Origin: Alligator mississippiensis
Lineage: Eukaryota > Chordata > Crocodylia > Alligatoridae
DNA: 64,000 nt
Direction of reading: 5' to 3'
NCBI RefSeq assembly: GCF_030867095.1
Contig: NC_081824.1
Span: 394,520,829-394,584,828 of the forward strand
Under the pieces are notes generated by a model. The model saw nothing but the letters and a program-made list of their open reading frames with translations, was not told where the DNA came from and did no database searches. Below, one piece after another: positions 56,731 to 64,000 of this stretch (position 1 is its first letter; each line of letters begins with the position of its first letter). The position numbers and the translations under genes were made by a program.

Positions 56731-59600
56731 GCTATTGAACTAAAAGCAGAGAGGGTATTTCTCTCTTCCCCCTAGCCAAGTTGATAGTTATGGGTTTTCT
56801 CTAGATTTTATATGGTAAAAGTTGCAGGGACTATGCATTTTCCTAGGTGCGATAGGATCACAAGAGTGCAGATCCTTGATGAGCACATACAGAAGAACAA
56901 ATCCAGACATGCAAATGGGCTTAGGATATTAAAAAATCCACCTGAGTGCCACTTACACATCTCAGTCCTAAAGACAGATTTGAATTGGGTCTATTCATTC
57001 TATAAAATTCTTTAAAAGTCAGTAGAAAAAGAAAGAATAAGAGACTGGTGGTATTACAGAGACAGGATTAAGGGTGTGTAGAGGGTATTAACTAAGCATG
57101 TCCAAATCTTTTAGAATCTGGGTGATACTATTTTTTTATGTAATTTTAACATTCAGTTTCCCATATTTTTCTACCACTATTTTGTACCATCCTGTAAAGG
57201 CATTCCCCCAAAATGTTTACTTTACATACACTAAGCCTTGCCCCAGGCAAATGAAGATGTTTTAGTTCTGAAAATTCTTTAGTGCCTTTTTTTATGTTTC
57301 AAGTAGGTGAGTGATAGGGGAGCCTATGGATCTTACAAGCTGCAGAGAAATAAATGTCCCTCCTCAAATATTCTTCTAACTTCAAATAGGTTTTTCTTTG
57401 TCCCATCCCATGTAGCAAGACACTTTTTCTAAACATGCCTTTCCCTTCTCCTTCCTTTACCAAATCAACATTTCTTCCTGTCCTGTGCCATTCCTATGTT
57501 GTTCCATGAATGCCATTCTAGATATCTCAGCTCTTTGCAACTGGACTGTGTTTATAAAACTCCCTGGCAGGAAACACATCGTTTCTAAAGTTCCTGTTGT
57601 GTATGCTTTTTAGTACACATGTTGATAAGAGATGAGAGCATGCAGAGTGATTTTGTGGATTTTATCATTCATGTGAAGACCAGAGTTATTTAAATAAGTC
57701 CAAAACAGTCTGCCTCCAAACTGACAAAAAGCACCTTTCCTCAACAAAGCCATAGAATAAAAACATCTGAACTTTCTGAACCAAATTAAACTTCATGGAA
57801 CCAAAACTGCACCAAAAAGATGCAGGGAAATCTTCTAAAAAGTGAAAAACAATTTCATTTATATATTTCCAAAATATTTTGCTCAGTTTACTCCATTTTG
57901 GTGAGGCTGAATTAAACTCAAAGGTTTTCTTTTAAATGCTATATGTATTTAGTGGATTCCCAATGTATTTATATAGGAACTGATTCACCCCCATGTTACT
58001 ACAAGTGGTTTCAAGTGACGCTGTTGCAAGACAAGAAGACAGCAATATTGAATCAAGCACTTGTATATAATTTTCATCATTATTGTATCATGCCACTGTA
58101 ACTATTGCTATACTTTGGAACAGCCAGAAGGAAGTTAACACCTGTAAAGAGATTTAAAAAGCGAAGGGGAGTTAAAAGTGTATAATTGGCTATAACATCA
58201 ATACATGTTTAGTTATAAATATCACACTTGGACTCTGTTAATCGGCTATAATATGCATATAGATATCCAGTATCACAGTCATGGTCTTTTAAAAGGAACC
58301 TGTACAGCGAGGAATTTTGTCTTTCAAAATCTAGTATCAATCACTAATTTGATTTGCTTCTGGACGTTTATTTCCCACATTATGGAGATGAGATGCAAAG
58401 CAGCCACCTGATAATTGACCAGATTTGGAAGAACTAACTCCTCTGATTGTGCGTTCTGACTACTGAACCTCAGATATTGGAAAGAAAGAAGAAACTCTCT
58501 GCCTAATCATTTAACAAATGTGCATTCCACTCTCTTAATCTGTCAGCTTCTCATTCCAGAAGTAGCTCCCCCTTCAATTCTTCATCCTCCCTCTCCCATT
58601 CACGTGTACACACACATACCTACTCTGTGAGTTATTGCACTGCATAGCTGAACTGTATTTCAACTCAAGTTAATTAAATCAATAGCAAGTCCTTGTGCTT
58701 TCCACTAGCAATATTGACTGGCATTGACTGACAGCAATGGCTTTATAAAACATCACAGCAGTGGCTTCCTGTGGAAAGTGATGCTTTTTTCTTCTTCTTC
58801 ATCACACAGTTGTTGACACTTTGCCTATATGTGGTAGGTGACAGTGATTCAGCCAGGGCAGCAGCAGTGGTGAGTAATTAGAAAACAGGCAGGCATTGTC
58901 TGTGACTGAAAGCCCCTGGTGAGAGCAGTGGTATGTAAACAGACCTGCTGCTGTTAACCTGTTGGAACAATGTAACTTTACTGATAAGAATACAATGATA
59001 TTTCTTATACCTCTTAGTTAAATGATTGTTAAAAAAATATGGCTAGATGCAAGGACACTGTAATCATGTCGCTTCCTTTTTTTATTTGAAGAACTCATTA
59101 TAGACAATTTGTAAGAGTAGATTGCATCGTGTCAGGCTGTAGGTTCATCATTATGCAGATTTCTGTATATAAACCTTTTTATATAGACACATGCATGCAT
59201 ATGTGTGTGTGTGTGTGTGTGTGTATTATGTGTATATATATATATATATATAACCAGAAATTCCCATTTCATGGTAAAATAAAAGACAGATTTTAGATAT
59301 TTCCTGCACTGAGTTACAATAGTAATTTTCTTTAGTTTTAAAATGTATATCTAATTCTAAAGGTTTCTTCAAATTCAATGGCTAATAAAAAAACCAAATA
59401 AATAAATATAAACGTATGCCATTCAGTAATAATTGTCTTTGGGTACTCTAACTTGTTACTAATTTCTTTAATTTTCTGTAATATACTTATACCACATGCT
59501 CTTGAGGCTGGCAAAACATAACATACCAAAAAGAGATCTGTCAGAGTTTAGGAATTGTTCCAAATATTCACTGAGTTCACTGATCTATCACTGAAAATGG
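56731..59600. other. Intergenic AT-rich stretch
   Basis: No gene seen. A stretch at 58650-58960 is non-repetitive with balanced composition (TTAATTAAATCAATAGC and the following 200 bp) and is a candidate for conserved noncoding sequence. Confidence 0.45.
59202..59252. repeat. (GT)n and (TA)n microsatellites
   Basis: About eleven GT units, a short spacer and about ten TA units. Confidence 0.95.
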
Positions 59601-59630
59601 CCAGTACTAAACCAATATGGGCCCACAGAT

Positions 59631-59837
59631 TTATTTTATTTGGGAAAATATGAATGTAAGTAATCAAGTTCCAGTGTTGCTGTTGTTGTTATTTAAATGA
59701 CTATATAGTTAAGCTAGTGAAATATTGGAGACTGACCTACTGTTTCCCAGTTCAGTCTTCTTGCTGGGCTGGACCAAGTAATCCCCGGCTCTTCCTCATC
59801 CCCCACACACTGCCTTGGCTTCTCTTTGTTTTCTTTT
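59631..59837 (+). repeat. Long inverted duplication, left arm
   Basis: The arm is the reverse complement of 61048-61253 over about 206 bp with only a few differences (for example TATAGTTAAGCTAGTG against the mirrored TATATTCAAGCTAGTG). It is bracketed by a second, exact 15-bp inverted pair: CAATATGGGCCCACA at 59613-59627 and TGTGGGCCCATATTG at 59837-59851. Confidence 0.93.
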
Positions 59838-59859
59838 GTGGGCCCATATTGCACCCATG

Positions 59860-60190
59860 GTCACACCCATGCATTCTAGATTGGGTCTACCACCCTAGCC
59901 TCAGCCCTGGCTTCATGCATTCCAGAGCAAACTTTTTACCCAAGCATCAGTCTGGCGCATGCCAGATCAGGGTTGGGCCCTAGCCCCAACCTAGGGACCT
60001 CAGCCCTAGCCCCAGCACCATTTCAGGGCCTCTACTCCATCCCTTGCCCTGGCCTTGACTTAGTGTGCTCTGGATCAAGCCCACCACTCCAGCCCTGCAC
60101 ACATTGTATGAGACCTGCTGCCAAGCCCCCAGCCCCATGCATACTAGATCAGGCCCACCATGCCCATCCCTGTGTGCACTGAATTAGGCC
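59860..60190. repeat. Degenerate minisatellite
   Basis: A motif like GCATTCTAGATTGGGTCTAC or GCATACTAGATCAGGCCCAC, with CC-CCAGCCCTG following, recurs about five times (near 59870, 59920, 59958, 60065, 60135, 60175) at uneven spacing of 40-70 bp. Strongly diverged units. Confidence 0.6.
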
Positions 60191-60299
60191 TGCAGATAGA
60201 TCTCATTAATGGGGCCGTGTAATCTGTCCTGTATGCCTTGCAAGTTTTTTAGTGGGGGAGTGGTGGTACTGTTAATTGCCACCCTACCCCTGCCACCAA

Positions 60300-60395
60300 A
60301 TGTTTAGACCCTTGGAGTCCCACAGGTCACATGGCTCCGCAGGCCAGATCTGACCCTTGGTTCAGGGTTGAACACCCCTGGGCTAAGAGAACATA
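60300..60395 (-). mobile_element. hAT-like element end
   Basis: On the minus strand the sequence begins CAGGGGTGTTCAACCCTGAA and continues with GGTCAGATCTGGCCTGCGG, a terminus type frequent in hAT elements. The other end was not found. The minisatellite to the left may be its interior. Confidence 0.35.
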
Positions 60396-61047
60396 CACTG
60401 TTCTTCAGTGTTAAAAAAATCTGGTGACTTTTACTTTTACTTTGGCAAGTGTCAACATCCTCATGTTTTTTAAATGAGATGTGAAATTTGTGAATGATGT
60501 GTGCTCTATGCCAGGGATGTGGTTGTGAAAAATGATGCATTTTAGAAGTCCTCCCCATGGAAATGCATGTATATTTGGTGAACTTACATACCTTTGAAAA
60601 TCAGTCTTGACATACTCAGCAAAGACTCAGTAGAGTTTAACAACTTAGATATTAAAATATCCTGTCTTCCCTAAGTATACATCTAATCCCCTTATACCGT
60701 GATGTAATCCAGAAATGAGTGTACTTCCATACAGAGCAGTTTACATCTGTCCTCCAAACCAGGAGTACAAGGATGAAGGCAGATTCTTGTTTGTAAGGAT
60801 TGTTCCTGGCTGTTACAGACTGGGATTGGACTGGACATTGGAGGAGGAAGCCCAAGTCTCCTGTTGTGTTAATGACCCTACATGTGGCACCCAGGCAGCA
60901 TAGATGAGCAATCCATCTGATTCAAATGCAAAGGGAAGAAGGGTAGACACTGCTAAGGATGACAAGGCAGAATAGATTGGGATCAGAAGTCCAGAGATTT
61001 AGACAGAGGATGCCTGGGGAAGAAGGCATGACTAGGTGGAGAAGCAG

Positions 61048-61253
61048 AAAAGAAAACAAAGAGAAGCCAAGGCAGTGTGTGGGGATGAGGAAGAGCTGGG
61101 GATTACTTGGTCCAGCCCAGCAAGAAGACTGAACTGGGAAACAGTAGGGCAGTTTCCAATATTTCACTAGCTTGAATATATAGTCATTCAAATAACAACA
61201 ACAGCAACACTGGAACTTGATTACTTACATTCATATTTTCCCAAATAAAATAA
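61048..61253 (-). repeat. Long inverted duplication, right arm
   Basis: Mirror of 59631-59837. The two arms are separated by about 1210 bp. The outer and inner flanks of this arm do not show the 15-bp bracket seen around the left arm. Confidence 0.93.
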
Positions 61254-64000
61254 GGCAGCCAATGCATTTCATCTGCATTCCTGCAAAAATATAATTTTTG
61301 CAAAAAGGCAAAATGATAACGGACACCAAAGCATACTGAAAAAGTGACATTTTTGAGAATAAATGTACCACTTTCATGCAGCTCTGATCTGCCTATCTGT
61401 AATTGTGAAGGACACCACAGTTGGTATTAATCCAATTTTACTCGGAAGATTAAGTAGTTTGAAATATTCAGTGAGATGTAGTAAAAGCAGGCTATCAGTC
61501 ACATTTTATTGGGCTTTTTTTAGGAAAGCACAGGCTGGAGGATTTAAGGATACAACAACAGCATTTGTGTGGGAAGTAAGTGTGTGAGTGGGGAGGGGAA
61601 TCAAACACATAATAAAGGGTGTGTACACATGCTCAACAGCAGACACGGGCAGGTGTTCCTGTGAACACTGAGCTCCCTGCCATGATTATGCTCCTGTCCA
61701 CTGGAGATCAGCCACAGCACCTGCAAGCAAGCTGCTTTATTCTGCTTCTCTTGGTACACTCCCTCGAACTCCTGAACACATCAGAAGTCCAGAGGGAGGC
61801 TTGCTACTGTCCACAGGCCCCTGTAATGAGTTCCTATATTCCATCCTATAGCTTTCCACTTCCAATTTTGCTTGTGTTTACTTTTTTCAGAGTATGTCAG
61901 AGGTTGGAGGTGAGCAGATTAAAAAAAAGAAAAAAGAAAACTCATTTCTCAAATATTAATCTCTTCTCATCTCCAGCTGCATGTAAGCTTTTGGAGGATT
62001 GTGTTCAGATATGTGCAAGAGAAATGTGTACAGAAGATGTACAGGAAAGAGGTAAGACACACTCCTGACTTCTTTCTGCTTTTGGCTTCACTGCAGTCAT
62101 TGCAGTGTGATATAGCTTAGACATATATGAGCATTAACTGTATACCAGCCAGCTCAGGTACCAGCCCTAGCCTAGCTCCACCAGCAGAGAACTCAGAACA
62201 GGTTAATTCAGTCTGCTTTCTGGGCATGTTTTTTAGCCTGCAATAAGCTCTTTTTTGCTGTAGCTATAGTGCTACTGGAACCCAAGGAGGCTTACTAAAG
62301 GCCACTGTGCTATAATATATACTGTGCTACAGTATAAGCATACCCTTTGTAGGAGTGCTGGAGAGTCAAGTCAGATACCTTTCCTTTTGAAAGCAGTGAT
62401 CCATTTGAAGTAAAACAGTGATGAATATACTTTTCATTTTTTAAATCTCCTAGCTTGTTCCATGAGCTAGTGAGATACTCTGCACCACTGCTGGGGAGCT
62501 GGCATCTTGTTCTTTCTGTGTGATCTTGCTTCCTTAATTGTGCTAAAAGTCCTTGTCACAGCTGAGGGGAGTGAGGAGAATACAAAAACTCTGTAGTTTG
62601 CCTAAAGTGCAGAAACATCTGGTTGAGTCATGAGTGGCTTGTTGGCTGAGTTCAGCAGGGGAGAAGCTGGCAATTAATCTGAAGTGTCACTAAATTCGAT
62701 GGAAATTGTAACAGAGGGTTTCTTGGGACACAAAGGTAGCTTCAGCAGCCAAAGTTTGCATATGTTCCTTTTTTTTATTAAATTATAAAAGGGATTGCTG
62801 CAGTAAAATACAAAATGTCCCTCAGAAAAGCTCTAGTTACTGAGTGTAACCATACATGTTTACCCATTTTGTGGAGGTAGACGTGTCACTGGAGATATGA
62901 TGGTATCTGAAGAAGAATGAGATAGCTGCAAATGCATAACCCTGGGAAAGGGCAGTTATTAGCCCATCTTCCTCAAAATATGCTCTGAGAGATTAAAATT
63001 CACTATACCTTGGGCTAAATTTGGCATTTGGATGCAAACTTCAAAGGCTGAATTTACATGCACACTTACAAGAGCAGAATTTGCCCTTTATGTCCCTTCC
63101 TTCTCAATGATTTCATTTCATCTCTGCTACCCATCTGGAAATAAGCTGGTATCCTATGAGAAGCTAGCACTCCCTAGAGAACCAGCAAATGCTCCACAGA
63201 CCAGAGTCTGTATTCAACAAAACCTGATAAATATAATGAAATGCAGGATCAAATGAACAAATCTCTGCTATACTCTTTTACATGGTCAGGTGCTGCAAGA
63301 CACAAGTACCTAGACATCATTCCTTCTGGCAGAGTATTGACCTGATCCAAAATCCATTGATCCCAGGGGAAGTCACTACATTGACATAAGTGTGTTTAGA
63401 TCAGGCCCAAACAGTACAAACTAGCCTAAGACCTGTATATTTTTTTATATCTGTGTTGAAATATCTGCACGTTAAAACTACAGAATTTATTTTTCAAGTG
63501 TTGCAGATGCGCTTCCTTTTGACCCAAATGTGTTAGTTATGAACTGGACAATCCTGATTATATTCCGTTCTTAATTGATGGGACATATATTGATGCCTGA
63601 GTCACTTGTGCTCCGTTTTTATCTTTCTGACAGGTGTTTAAATTATAGTGTCCCAGCTGTAGAAAATAATTGTTTCATTTTAGTTGTTCTGCTGAGAGAG
63701 AAATTTCTTGCAGGCTATAATTCTCTCTGTCCAGTCACTTTGCATCACCTTTTCTCAAACGAAGTTGAAGCGGTAACCCACAAGGTATTTAACTTTTCTG
63801 AAATTTTTAGCTAGGTGAGAAAATGTTACAAATTCTGAATACCACCAAAAAAAAAATCACTTTTCCTACCACTTTTTTTTCCTTTTTTTAAGTTTGTTGT
63901 ATTAAATGATAGACCATCACAATTAGCACCATGCTTTAAAATGTTTCTGCAGCTTCACATTAAAAAGCAGATGCTTTTTACTGGTTCATTTTTATTCCTT
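61254..64000. other. Intergenic stretch without recognised gene
   Basis: AT-rich unique sequence. The longest open frame, at 61619-62068, has no recognisable domain or signature and I do not regard it as a gene. Confidence 0.5.

Noticed and set aside
60715..60903. 62-codon open frame with cysteine residues
   Set aside because: Looks protein-like (PPNQEYKDEG) but lies inside the spacer of the inverted duplication among repeats and has no recognised homology.
61619..62068. 149-codon plus-strand open frame
   Set aside because: No domain, signal or splice context that I can recognise; low-quality composition with a lysine run.

Overview
The window is vertebrate nuclear DNA. It is mostly AT-rich intergenic sequence with several kinds of transposable element in it. 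I see no recognisable host protein exon and no rRNA or functional tRNA gene. CR1 LINEs with the 3' tail of tandem ATTCATAG-like units, a tRNA-Ser-primed endogenous retrovirus and short palindromic hAT-like elements point to a sauropsid. A crocodilian is my best guess, with a turtle second; this is inference from repeat content only.

Layout. 1-8900 is AT-rich and featureless by eye. 8900-10450 is GC-rich and holds a decayed PIF/Harbinger-type transposase (minus). 11811-12041 is the first of four copies of a palindromic hAT-like MITE (others at 32991, 34345 and 37976). 12930-13905 is a decayed CR1 (plus). 18920-19640 is one copy of a repeat family rich in AAACCAGTTT motifs. 20640-20995 looks like the 3' part of an old LTR. 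22431-22892 is a palindromic MITE.

24087-27963 is the most interesting object: a complete LTR-to-LTR element on the minus strand, 3877 bp long. It has two 785-bp LTRs, an 18-nt primer binding site matching the 3' end of tRNA-Ser, a polypurine tract and a near-perfect 5-bp target duplication. The internal region is only 2307 bp. It carries a myristoylation-type Gag-like N-terminus whose ATG lies inside the primer binding site, a proline-rich 33-bp repeat tract, a capsid-like segment, an unknown 107-codon frame, and a small single-pass membrane-protein frame behind a good splice acceptor. No pol or recognisable env is present.

30200-38200 holds small hAT-like elements and a CR1 (minus). 38500-49820 is a nested stack: a CR1 (plus) is split by a long-TIR element, which itself contains a younger CR1 (minus). 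A second long-TIR element follows; it contains another CR1 (minus), and that CR1 is split by a solo LTR of the same retrovirus family with a perfect 5-bp target duplication (CTAGC). This gives a relative order of insertion. 51711-55900 is the longest CR1 (minus), with ORF2 remnants and an ORF1 esterase-like block, followed by a roughly 400-bp tandem duplication that may be its 5' end. 59631-61253 is a long inverted duplication (two arms of about 206 bp) around a degenerate minisatellite. The rest, to 64000, is AT-rich and unannotated.

The coding pieces do not form a cellular pathway. They are parts of selfish elements: CR1 endonuclease and reverse transcriptase, a Harbinger transposase remnant and retroviral structural-type frames.
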